Assembly: GCA_963697695.1 (NCBI GenBank)
Contig: OY969094.1
Coordinates: forward strand, 2,232,001 to 2,296,000
Direction: 5' to 3'
Length of the DNA stretch: 64,000 bases
Source of the DNA: VRUE01 sp963697695
GTDB lineage: Bacteria; Actinomycetota; Thermoleophilia; Solirubrobacterales; 70-9
The notes under the pieces were generated by a model, which was given only the letters and a program-made list of their open reading frames with translations, had not been told where the DNA came from and did no database searches. Positions within the stretch are counted from its first letter, which is position 1; each line of letters starts with the position of its first letter. This document shows, piece by piece, positions 1 through 6,169 of the stretch. The position numbers were made by a program, and so were the translations under genes.

Positions 1-113
1 TCTTTGATCTAAAGATCTGTGGTATAGCTAAGCCGCGCTGCGGCCCGGCTCCATGCCCTTGGGGGTAGCTCAAAGGCGGGCTGGACACGAGTCGCAGCAA
101 CCGTAACTCAAAT

Positions 114-138
114 CAGCGGCTTTGCCGCTGCAAAGGAG
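114..138 (+). promoter_or_regulatory. Leader hairpin next to the Shine-Dalgarno of the first secreted-protein gene
   Basis: A 7-bp perfect stem (CAGCGGC at 114-120, GCCGCTG at 124-130, loop TTT) ends 2 nt before the Shine-Dalgarno AAGGAG at 133-138, which serves the ATG at 142. A hairpin there could modulate ribosome access, which is inference. In the rest of 1-113 I see only a short GATCT/AGATC inverted repeat at 6-17 and no convincing promoter. Confidence 0.4.
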
Positions 139-141
139 ACG

Positions 142-822
142 ATGAAAGTGAGAATCATCAAGATGCTCGGCCTCGCCGTGGCAACGGCCCTGGCCGCAAT
201 GGCGTTCATTGGATCAAGCACTGCGTCTGCCGACAGTGCCTGCTTAGTGGACCCGGGGGCGCTTGGTATGTGTCCTGGGGGAGCGATCTGGAACGGCCCG
301 ATAATCGGCTTATCGAATGAAGCCTTATTCAAACTCCACGGCACCATTACCAAATGCAAATCTACCTTCTTAGCCGACTACAACTTCAACGAGGGTCCCC
401 ATGTTGGAGTCTTATATTTAATTTTAAATCTGACTTTCAACGAATGCGTGGGCTCCTGTCCGAACGCCTTCGCTGAGAACCTGCCCTACTTACTGTTAGT
501 GAGAATGGCACAGCAGCACGCGTTCCTCAGCGGAGATGGCAAAGGACCGCCTGCGTTCTTACTCCAGAATTGCTTTATTTTAAACCTCCCGATGAACTGC
601 TTATACAGAACTCAGCAGCCATCGTTAATCAAATATTTATTAGAGCTGAACCAGATAGGAGGCTTTCCGTTAGCGGGTGCACTCGATTTCAACCTGCCGA
701 TGAAATGGGCAGGAGATGACATGCTCTGCCCGCAGGAAGCCAACTTCGAAGCGACGTACTTAATTTATGAGGACCAAGGTGGTTTTGAGGGTCCGGAGCT
801 GTTCTTTACGGCTTTACCGTAG
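142..822 (+). CDS. Secreted Cys-containing protein, TTA-codon-rich (paralogue 1)
   Basis: A 226-residue protein of unrecognised function. Residues 1-31 form a Sec signal peptide (basic MKVRIIK, hydrophobic core, STASAD cleavage region). The mature part has about 8 Cys and motifs shared with the next gene: DSACLVD, GPIIGLS, TKCKS.FLADY, FxECxGxC, CPQEAN, YLIYED, ELFFTALP. The start is supported by AAGGAG 4 nt upstream. Codon use is abnormal: 18 of 34 Leu codons are TTA, all 3 Arg codons are AGA and 7 of 8 Lys codons are AAA, whereas neighbouring genes are strongly G/C-ending. The TTA codons all lie in the mature region, none in the signal peptide. It is exported, probably to the cell surface or medium. 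Tandem paralogy is certain; the role is unknown. Confidence 0.85.
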   Translation: MKVRIIKMLGLAVATALAAMAFIGSSTASADSACLVDPGALGMCPGGAIWNGPIIGLSNEALFKLHGTITKCKSTFLADYNFNEGPHVGVLYLILNLTFNECVGSCPNAFAENLPYLLLVRMAQQHAFLSGDGKGPPAFLLQNCFILNLPMNCLYRTQQPSLIKYLLELNQIGGFPLAGALDFNLPMKWAGDDMLCPQEANFEATYLIYEDQGGFEGPELFFTALP

Positions 823-834
823 AGGTTGATTAAA

Positions 835-866
835 GGGGCCGCGCTGTGAGGGCGCGGCCCCTTTCT
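835..866 (+). terminator. Rho-independent terminator after paralogue 1
   Basis: A perfect 10-bp stem (GGGGCCGCGC at 835-844 with GCGCGGCCCC at 852-861), a 7-nt loop and TTTCTCT immediately after. It lies 12 nt past the stop of the first secreted-protein gene and 2 nt before the GTG start of the second. Confidence 0.85.
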
Positions 867-868
867 CT

Positions 869-1567
869 GTGTGTCCGTATCTCGTCCATCGACGGCCAGA
901 CCGTCGCAAGATGCTCGGCTCCGCTGGGGCCGTGGCCCTGATTGCAATGGCATGCGCTGGGGCAGGCACAGCGTCTGCTGACAGCACCTGCTTAGTGGAT
1001 GCCGGCTTTGCCGGCGAATGCCCCATGGGCTCGCTATGGATAGGGCCGATCATCGGCTTATCCAAAATGGCGATCTTCAAACTCGAGCAGTCCGTGACCA
1101 AATGCAAATCCGGATTCTTAGCCGACTACGCTGGAAACGAGGGCTTTCATACCGGAGTGGCTTACTTAGTCTTAGGCTGGGGATTCAAAGAATGCACGGG
1201 CGGCTGTGAAAAAGTCACGGCCGAGGCGCTTCCTTACTACATCTTAGTTTCTTCATTACAGAAACAGGTGCTGCTGGCACAGGATCAAGCACTGCCGCCG
1301 GCTGTCTTACTCGAAAACTGCACCGTCTTAGGAGTCGAACTCGACTGCTTATATCAGGCCCCGGCACAGACGATATTTCCCTTCGTATTAGAGAAAAACG
1401 AACAGGGAGAACCGTTAGCAAGCGCGCTTGACCTCACTGTTCCGCTGGTCTGGGCGGGGGATGACCCGTTCTGCCCGCAGGAAGCCAGCTGGAATGCGAA
1501 CTACTTAATTTATGAGGATGGAGACAATGGGGAGGGCGCGGAGCTGTTCTTCACGGCCTTACCCTGA
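869..1567 (+). CDS. Secreted Cys-containing protein, TTA-codon-rich (paralogue 2)
   Basis: Paralogue of the preceding gene, with the same motif order (DSTCLVDAG, GPIIGLS, TKCKSGFLADY, ECTGGC, CPQEAS, YLIYED, ELFFTALP). 14 Leu codons are TTA, all in the mature part, and 8 of 9 Lys codons are AAA. The start is uncertain. A GTG at 869 gives a basic n-region (HRRPDRRK) before the hydrophobic core and 232 residues; an ATG at 911 aligns with MLG of paralogue 1 but loses the charges. No Shine-Dalgarno precedes either one, and the upstream terminator ends at about 866, so the gene seems to have lost its own leader. It is expressed by read-through, from an internal promoter, or not at all. Function unknown; secreted by inference. 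Confidence 0.75.
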   Translation: MCPYLVHRRPDRRKMLGSAGAVALIAMACAGAGTASADSTCLVDAGFAGECPMGSLWIGPIIGLSKMAIFKLEQSVTKCKSGFLADYAGNEGFHTGVAYLVLGWGFKECTGGCEKVTAEALPYYILVSSLQKQVLLAQDQALPPAVLLENCTVLGVELDCLYQAPAQTIFPFVLEKNEQGEPLASALDLTVPLVWAGDDPFCPQEASWNANYLIYEDGDNGEGAELFFTALP

Positions 1568-1584
1568 GGGAAGGTTCGATTCGG

Positions 1585-1610
1585 AAGGCCGCGCCCCCGG
1601 GCGCGGCCTT
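1585..1610. terminator. Bidirectional hairpin between convergent genes
   Basis: A perfect 10-bp stem (AAGGCCGCGC at 1585-1594, GCGCGGCCTT at 1601-1610) with loop CCCCGG. It sits between the stop of the second secreted-protein gene (1567) and the stop of bcp on the other strand (1610). The stem core GGCCGCGC is the same as in the terminator at 835-866, so the unit gene plus terminator appears to have been duplicated together. Confidence 0.75.
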
Positions 1611-2080
1611 CAGACTGCCGCGAGCTCCGCGAGGGCTTTGAGCACGACGTCGTCGTGCGTTTTGGGAGAGACCTTGGGGAAGACGGTGGCGATCTTTCCC
1701 TCGGGGTCGATCAGGAAGGTCGCTCGTTGCACTCCCCAGTACTTCTTGCCGTACATCGACTTCTCGACCCAGGTGCCGTAGGTCTCCGCCACGGCGTGGT
1801 CGGCATCGGCGAGCAGGGTGAAGTCGAGCTCGAACTTGTCGGCGAACTTCTTCACCGCCTCGACCGGGTCCGGGGAGACGCCCAGGACCCGCACTCCGGC
1901 GGCCGCGTAGTCGGCGCGCCGGTCGCGGATGCCGCAGGCCTGCGTCGTGCAGCCGGGGGTGTCGGCCCGAGGGTAGAAATAGAGGGCCACCGTTTCGCCA
2001 CGCAGGTCGGCGAGGGAGACCTCGTTGCCATCCTGGTCGGGCAGGGTGAAGTCGGGCGCCTTCCTCCCTGCTTCGAGCAC
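1610..2080 (-). CDS. bcp: Thiol peroxidase, Bcp/PrxQ-type peroxiredoxin
   Basis: A 156-residue cytosolic peroxiredoxin that reduces hydrogen peroxide and organic peroxides using thioredoxin or a similar thiol donor. The AhpC/TSA fold starts at residue 5 (GRKAPDFTLPDQDG). The catalytic motif is YFYPRADTPGCTTQACG, with the peroxidatic Cys in PGCT and a second Cys five residues later, typical of atypical 2-Cys PrxQ/Bcp. The length is normal. Its GTG start overlaps the TAG stop of the upstream small gene (TAGTG), implying translational coupling; this is the last gene of a four-gene minus-strand cluster. The family assignment is firm. Confidence 0.95.
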   Translation of the reverse strand: MLEAGRKAPDFTLPDQDGNEVSLADLRGETVALYFYPRADTPGCTTQACGIRDRRADYAAAGVRVLGVSPDPVEAVKKFADKFELDFTLLADADHAVAETYGTWVEKSMYGKKYWGVQRATFLIDPEGKIATVFPKVSPKTHDDVVLKALAELAAV

Positions 2081-2424
2081 TACTCGGTGTCCTCGCGGCC
2101 AGGGTCCTGGCCGTCCTCGTCCTCGTCGAGCTCGTCGTCACCCTGCTCCAGCGCGGTTTCCGAGACGGAGCCGCTCGAGCCGGGGTGGTAACTCGTCTGA
2201 AAGCGCTCGAGTGCCCGGTCGCGGCGGTCTTCGTCGACGGGGACCTCGTCGGAGATCCGCACCCACTCGGCACCCTCGTAGGCCTCCATGTTGAAGACCT
2301 CCTGATCGAGCGAGGTCGAGTCGTCGACGACGACCAAAACCTCGGTCTGCGGGTTGAAGTAGGTCCCCGGCTGCATCAGCAGCTCATCGACCTCATAGAG
2401 GTTCTCCTCGGCGGCGCCTGCCAT
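2080..2424 (-). CDS. Small acidic protein of unknown function
   Basis: About 114 residues from the ATG at 2424, whose A is shared with the TGA stop of the upstream gene (TGATG). An earlier ATG at 2442 would add MHRIEL but overlap that gene. The first 75 residues look folded (NLYEVDELLMQPGTYFNP, VLVVVDDSTSLDQEVF, EWVRISDEVPVDED). The last 35 are very acidic and probably disordered (DDELDEDEDGQD). No known catalytic motif is seen. Tight coupling to bcp on one side and the DVEAE-repeat protein on the other suggests co-expression. I do not recognise a family with a known role. Confidence 0.75.
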   Translation of the reverse strand: MAGAAEENLYEVDELLMQPGTYFNPQTEVLVVVDDSTSLDQEVFNMEAYEGAEWVRISDEVPVDEDRRDRALERFQTSYHPGSSGSVSETALEQGDDELDEDEDGQDPGREDTE

Positions 2425-2891
2425 CAGCTCGATCCTATGCAATCGGATAGCTGGCGCTCCGTCTCCGCCTCCACGTCGAGCGGCTCTTGCCCCCGGCGCA
2501 CGCGCCGTTCGTTACGGGCGAGGACGAGCTGGCGAATCTCGGTCCGCAGCTCGGCGCGAATGTCGGCGCGAACCTTCGGTGGCTCGAGTGCCCGCTGTAC
2601 CTCGGCCTCGACGTCGAGTGCCGCTTCCCCCCGACGCTGGCGCCGGTAGGACTTGGCCTCGAGCATCTGCCGTGCCTCCGCTGCCTGCAGGGCGGGGTCG
2701 ACGGGCGAGGCGAGGCGCATCCCTTTGATCGGCGGCAGGTCCTGGTCGATCGCGAAGGGCCCACGGCCGACGTTGCGCCAAGCCTTGCCGGAGCCGGCGA
2801 AGGCTATGGCGGCGATCGGCACCACCACGAGGGTGATCAGGAAAAGGACGGTGCCGTTGGCAACCGCCGTCGCTGCCAGCGGGAGAGCCAT
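2424..2891 (-). CDS. Membrane-anchored DVEAE-repeat protein (copy 2)
   Basis: 155 residues. An N-terminal hydrophobic segment (about residues 5-32, TVLFLITLVVVPIAAIAF) predicts one membrane anchor. The rest is charged and helical, with two copies of a basic-acidic motif: RRQRRGEAALDVEAE near residue 85 and RRVRRGQEPLDVEAE near residue 131. It is a tandem paralogue of the gene at 2938-3414, with which long stretches of DNA are nearly identical. Its stop overlaps the start of the small acidic protein. Likely topology is a cytoplasmic helical domain on a membrane anchor. I have the impression of related proteins in Thermoleophilia, but no function is known to me. Confidence 0.8.
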   Translation of the reverse strand: MALPLAATAVANGTVLFLITLVVVPIAAIAFAGSGKAWRNVGRGPFAIDQDLPPIKGMRLASPVDPALQAAEARQMLEAKSYRRQRRGEAALDVEAEVQRALEPPKVRADIRAELRTEIRQLVLARNERRVRRGQEPLDVEAETERQLSDCIGSS

Positions 2892-3200
2892 GGCTCAAGG
2901 GTACGACTTCGAGGCGTTCCGGGCCAACCGGGCCCAGTCACCTGGCCAGGCCGGTGAAATCGGCGATCTGGCGCTCCGTCTCGGCTTCCACGTCAAGAGG
3001 CTCCTTGCCCCGGCGCACTCGCCGTTCGTTACGGGAGACGACCAGTTCGCGAATCTCGGCGCGCAGCATCTCCTCTAGGTCCGGTGAGGAATCGTCGTCG
3101 GTGGCAAGCAAACTCGTCATCTCGGCCTCCACGTCGAGCGCCGCTTCCCCCCGACGCTGACGCCGGTAGGACTTGGCTTCCAGCATCTGTCGCACTTCCG
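2456..3200. repeat. Tandem gene duplication with conserved internal blocks
   Basis: Block 2601-2680 matches 3121-3200, and block 2456-2518 matches 2972-3034, with only scattered substitutions. Each block encodes one DVEAE motif of the paralogous membrane-anchored proteins. The N-terminal membrane segments have diverged far more than the motif blocks, which suggests selection or gene conversion on the motif region. Confidence 0.75.
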
Positions 3201-3414
3201 CCGTCTGCACGATCCGGTCAACGGGTAAGGCGGGCATGGCAACCAGAAAGGGAGGCGGGATCCTGCCCTCAAACGCCAGGCTGCCCCTTTCCTGACTGTC
3301 CCGTCGCTCGGGGCCGGCGTGGAAGCGGTCGGCGGAGGCGACGAGCAAGGCGACGAGCATGGTCGTCACCAAGAGGTAGACACCTTGGATTCCGAGCGCC
3401 CCCAATGGATCCAT
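2938..3414 (-). CDS. Membrane-anchored DVEAE-repeat protein (copy 1)
   Basis: 158 residues. A hydrophobic N-terminus (residues 5-28, LGIQGVYLLVTTMLVALLVAS) is followed by a charged helical domain with the repeated motif RRQRRGEAALDVEAE and RRVRRGKEPLDVEAE. The sequence VRQMLEAKSYRRQRRGEAAL matches the downstream copy. Between the repeats it has an acidic insertion (ATDDDSSPDLEEM) where the other copy has EPPKVRAD. The ATG at 3414 is kept as start, though its Shine-Dalgarno is weak. The duplicate pair is separated by only 46 nt. Function unknown. Confidence 0.8.
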   Translation of the reverse strand: MDPLGALGIQGVYLLVTTMLVALLVASADRFHAGPERRDSQERGSLAFEGRIPPPFLVAMPALPVDRIVQTAEVRQMLEAKSYRRQRRGEAALDVEAEMTSLLATDDDSSPDLEEMLRAEIRELVVSRNERRVRRGKEPLDVEAETERQIADFTGLAR

Positions 3415-3470
3415 CGCCGTAAGGGTACGGATACCACGGCAGATCGGTCATCCGCTAACCTTGCGGCTGG

Positions 3471-3486
3471 TTGACTGACCAGTCAA
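3471..3486. promoter_or_regulatory. Palindromic operator, probably for a TetR-type regulator
   Basis: TTGACTG-AC-CAGTCAA: 7-bp perfect arms with a 2-bp centre, 70 nt upstream of the acyl-CoA dehydrogenase start. The size and symmetry fit TetR-family operators, which often control fatty-acid degradation genes in Gram-positive bacteria. The TTGACT arm could double as a -35 element. The cognate regulator is not identifiable here. Confidence 0.55.
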
Positions 3487-3556
3487 TCGGTGGTCGTCGC
3501 CTCATGGCGAGGCCTCGAGAAACGGCTTACGCACGGACGAAAAGGAGCCTCGACCC

Positions 3557-4786
3557 GTGGTTGACTTCACCCTGACCGACGAGCAGAAAGATCTGCGCGA
3601 GCTGGCGCACAACTTCGCGGAGAAAGAGATCCGCAAGGTCGCCTGGGAGTACGACAAGGACGGCACCTGGCCGCAGGACATCATCGACAAGGCCTGGGAG
3701 GTCGGGTTGATGAACACCCACATCCCCGAGGCCTACGGCGGTCCCGGCCTCGATTACCTCTCCGGCTGTCTGATCGAGGAGGAGATGGGCTGGGGTTGCT
3801 CGGGCATCGGCACCTCGCTGATGGCCAACGGCCTCGCCTCCGCTCCGATCACCCTCGGCGGCTCCGAGGAGACGAAGAAGAAGTACCTGGGGATGCTCAG
3901 CGAGGCACCGAAGCTGGCCTCCTTCTGCCTGACCGAGCCCGACGCCGGCTCCGACGTCAGTGGGATGAAGACGAAGGCCGTGAAGAAGGGCGACAAGTAC
4001 GTCATCAGCGGCTCCAAGTGCTTCATCACCAACGGCACCTACGCCGACTACTTCACGGTTTACGCCAAGACCGATCCCGAGGCGGGCCACCGCGGGATCA
4101 GCGCCTTCGTCGTCGATGCCGACCTTGCCGGGGTCAGCGTCGACAAGAAGGAGGACAAGATGGGGCAGCGGGCGTCGAACACCGCGACCATCTCCTTCGA
4201 CGAAGTCGAGATTCCCGCGGAGAACCTGCTCGGCGAGGAAAACAAGGGCTTCAAGCTGGCGATGATGACCCTCGACCGCACTCGCCCGGGTGTCTCGGCG
4301 ATGGCTGTCGGCATCGGCCGCGCCGCTTTCGAGTACGCGGCCGAGTACTCCAAGGAAAGGGTCCAGTTCGGCGTGCCGATCGCGATGCACCAGGCGATCC
4401 AGTTCATGATCGCCGACATGGCGACCAAGGTCGACGCCGGCCGCCTGCTGGTCTGGAACTCCGCTGTCCTGCTCGATCAGGGCAAACGCAACACACTGGT
4501 CTCCTCGGAGGCAAAGCGCTTCGCCGCCGACTCGGCGATGGAGATCACAGTCGACGCGGTTCAGGTCTACGGTGGCTACGGCTTCATCAAGGAGTACCCG
4601 GTGGAGAAGTTGATGCGCGACGCCAAGATCATGCAGCTCTACGAGGGCACCAGCCAGATCCAGCGCTTGGTCATCGCCCGCGAGGTACTGCTGCCGCGCA
4701 ACATCGACGAGACCACGCCCGAGACGGACGCCAAGGCCAAGGAGTCCGAGGGCAGCCAGTCAGAGCAGGCAGCCGCTACGGTCTAG
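3557..4786 (+). CDS. Acyl-CoA dehydrogenase
   Basis: 409-residue FAD enzyme that introduces the alpha-beta double bond into acyl-CoA in beta-oxidation or amino-acid catabolism. The order is N-terminal helical domain (FTLTDEQKDLRELAHNFAEK), middle beta domain (FCLTEPDAGSDVSGMKTKA, FITNGTYADYF) and C-terminal helical domain (RVQFGVPIAMHQAIQ, QVYGGYGFIKEYPVEKLMRD). The catalytic base is the Glu near residue 363 in QLYEGTSQIQR, where MCAD/SCAD-type enzymes have it. GTG start with AAGGAG about 11 nt upstream. An acidic tail of about 25 residues is extra. Chain-length specificity cannot be read. The palindrome at 3471-3486 probably regulates it. Confidence 0.93.
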   Translation: MVDFTLTDEQKDLRELAHNFAEKEIRKVAWEYDKDGTWPQDIIDKAWEVGLMNTHIPEAYGGPGLDYLSGCLIEEEMGWGCSGIGTSLMANGLASAPITLGGSEETKKKYLGMLSEAPKLASFCLTEPDAGSDVSGMKTKAVKKGDKYVISGSKCFITNGTYADYFTVYAKTDPEAGHRGISAFVVDADLAGVSVDKKEDKMGQRASNTATISFDEVEIPAENLLGEENKGFKLAMMTLDRTRPGVSAMAVGIGRAAFEYAAEYSKERVQFGVPIAMHQAIQFMIADMATKVDAGRLLVWNSAVLLDQGKRNTLVSSEAKRFAADSAMEITVDAVQVYGGYGFIKEYPVEKLMRDAKIMQLYEGTSQIQRLVIAREVLLPRNIDETTPETDAKAKESEGSQSEQAAATV

Positions 4787-4789
4787 GAC

Positions 4790-6169
4790 ATGGATGTCTC
4801 CGAACGCGCCGCTGCTGGAAAAGCGGCGCGTTCGCAGGCTTCTCGCTCCGCCCACGCGGAGTGGGAGCCTGCCGGCGACCGGGCCGATCCGGTCGCGATC
4901 CTCGAAGGGCAAGGAAGCAACCGGGTCCCCGAGTTGCTGCCGATCCGCTATGGGCGGATGGCGGTTTCGCCCTTCACCTTCTACCGGGGGGCGGCTGCGG
5001 TGATGGCCGCCGATCTCTCGGGTACCCCAGTCAGCGGGCTGGAGGTGCAGGCGTGCGGCGATGCCCACCTGAGCAACTTCGGCGTCTTCGCCGCGCCTGA
5101 CCGGCGGCTCGTCTTCGACCTCAACGACTTCGACGAGACCCTGCCCGGGCCGTGGGAGTGGGACGTCAAGCGTCTTGCCGTCAGCTTCGAGATCGCCGCG
5201 CGAGAGAACGGCTTCAAGCGCAGACAGCGCCGGGCTGCGCTCCTGGCGGCGGTCGGTCGCTACCGGGAAGCGATGCGCCGGTTCGCCTCGATGCGAGCGA
5301 TAGAGATCTGGTATGCGCGCCTCGACGCCGAGGTGGCAATGGAGCAGGTGCAGGCGCTCGATCCCAAGGCGGTGAAGCGGGTTGAGAAGGGTGCGGCCAA
5401 GGCTCGTGCCAAGGACAGCCTGCGCGCGCTGAACCGCCTCACCGAACGTGTCGACGGTGAGCTGCGAATTGCCAGCCGCCCGCCGCTCCTGGTCCCAGTC
5501 GAGGAGCTGATCCCCGACCGCGAGCTGGAGCAACAGGTCGAAAGCGAGGTCCGCGCTGTTCTCGACCACTACGCGGAGACGCTGAAGGGCGATCGCCGCC
5601 ACCTGCTCAGCGGCTACCGCTTCCGCCACATGGCGCACAAGGTGGTCGGGGTGGGCAGCGTCGGCACCCGCGCCTGGATCGTTCTGCTGACGGGCCGCGA
5701 CGACGAGGATCCACTCTTCCTGCAGGCAAAGGAAGCTCAGGCCTCGGTACTCGAGCCCTATGCCGGCGAGAGTCGCTTCGAAAACCACGGCCAGCGGGTG
5801 GTCGAGGGGCAGTGGCTGATGCAGGCCGCGAGCGACAGCTTCCTCGGCTGGTGCCCGGCGAGGGGTATCGACGGCCGCGAGCGCCACTTCTACGTCCGTC
5901 AGCTCTGGGACGGCAAGGGGTCTGCCGAGGTTGAGGCGCTGTCGCCAGAGGGCCTGGAGGCCTACGCGCGGATGTGCGGCTGGACCCTTGCCCGGGCCCA
6001 TGCCCGCTCAGGCGACGCGGTGGCGATCGGCGCCTATCTCGGCTCGAGCGACTCCTTCGACACAGCGATCGCCGAGTTCTCGGCGAGCTACGCCGACCAG
6101 AACGAACGCGACCACGCGGCGCTGGTTCAGGCGATCGATTCGGGGCGGCTCGAGGCGGAGGACGCCTAG
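4790..6169 (+). CDS. DUF2252 family protein
   Basis: 459 residues, full length for DUF2252. The hallmarks are YGRMAVSPFTFYRGAA near residue 55, GDAHLSNFG near 92 and FDLNDFDETLPGPWEWDVKRL near 107, recalling the Asp-containing catalytic and metal loops of aminoglycoside-phosphotransferase-like kinases (GDxHxxN and DFD). A second block is FRHMAHKVVGVGSVGTRAW near 275. The biochemical role of the family is not established to my knowledge; a small-molecule kinase is an inference from the fold. It begins 3 nt after the dehydrogenase stop. Its TAG stop is shared with the convergent typA gene (CTAG at 6166-6169). Confidence 0.9.
   Translation: MDVSERAAAGKAARSQASRSAHAEWEPAGDRADPVAILEGQGSNRVPELLPIRYGRMAVSPFTFYRGAAAVMAADLSGTPVSGLEVQACGDAHLSNFGVFAAPDRRLVFDLNDFDETLPGPWEWDVKRLAVSFEIAARENGFKRRQRRAALLAAVGRYREAMRRFASMRAIEIWYARLDAEVAMEQVQALDPKAVKRVEKGAAKARAKDSLRALNRLTERVDGELRIASRPPLLVPVEELIPDRELEQQVESEVRAVLDHYAETLKGDRRHLLSGYRFRHMAHKVVGVGSVGTRAWIVLLTGRDDEDPLFLQAKEAQASVLEPYAGESRFENHGQRVVEGQWLMQAASDSFLGWCPARGIDGRERHFYVRQLWDGKGSAEVEALSPEGLEAYARMCGWTLARAHARSGDAVAIGAYLGSSDSFDTAIAEFSASYADQNERDHAALVQAIDSGRLEAEDA

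Noticed and set aside
1551..2273. Long open frames overlapping bcp and other genes in other frames
   Set aside because: High-GC sequence gives long spurious frames. They lack conserved motifs, and Arg/Pro/Ala-rich or Gly-Arg-rich composition marks them as shadows of real genes.
2800..3500. CRISPR array, based on repeated blocks at 2456-3200
   Set aside because: The repeats are two tandem protein-coding paralogues, not short equal repeats with unique spacers.
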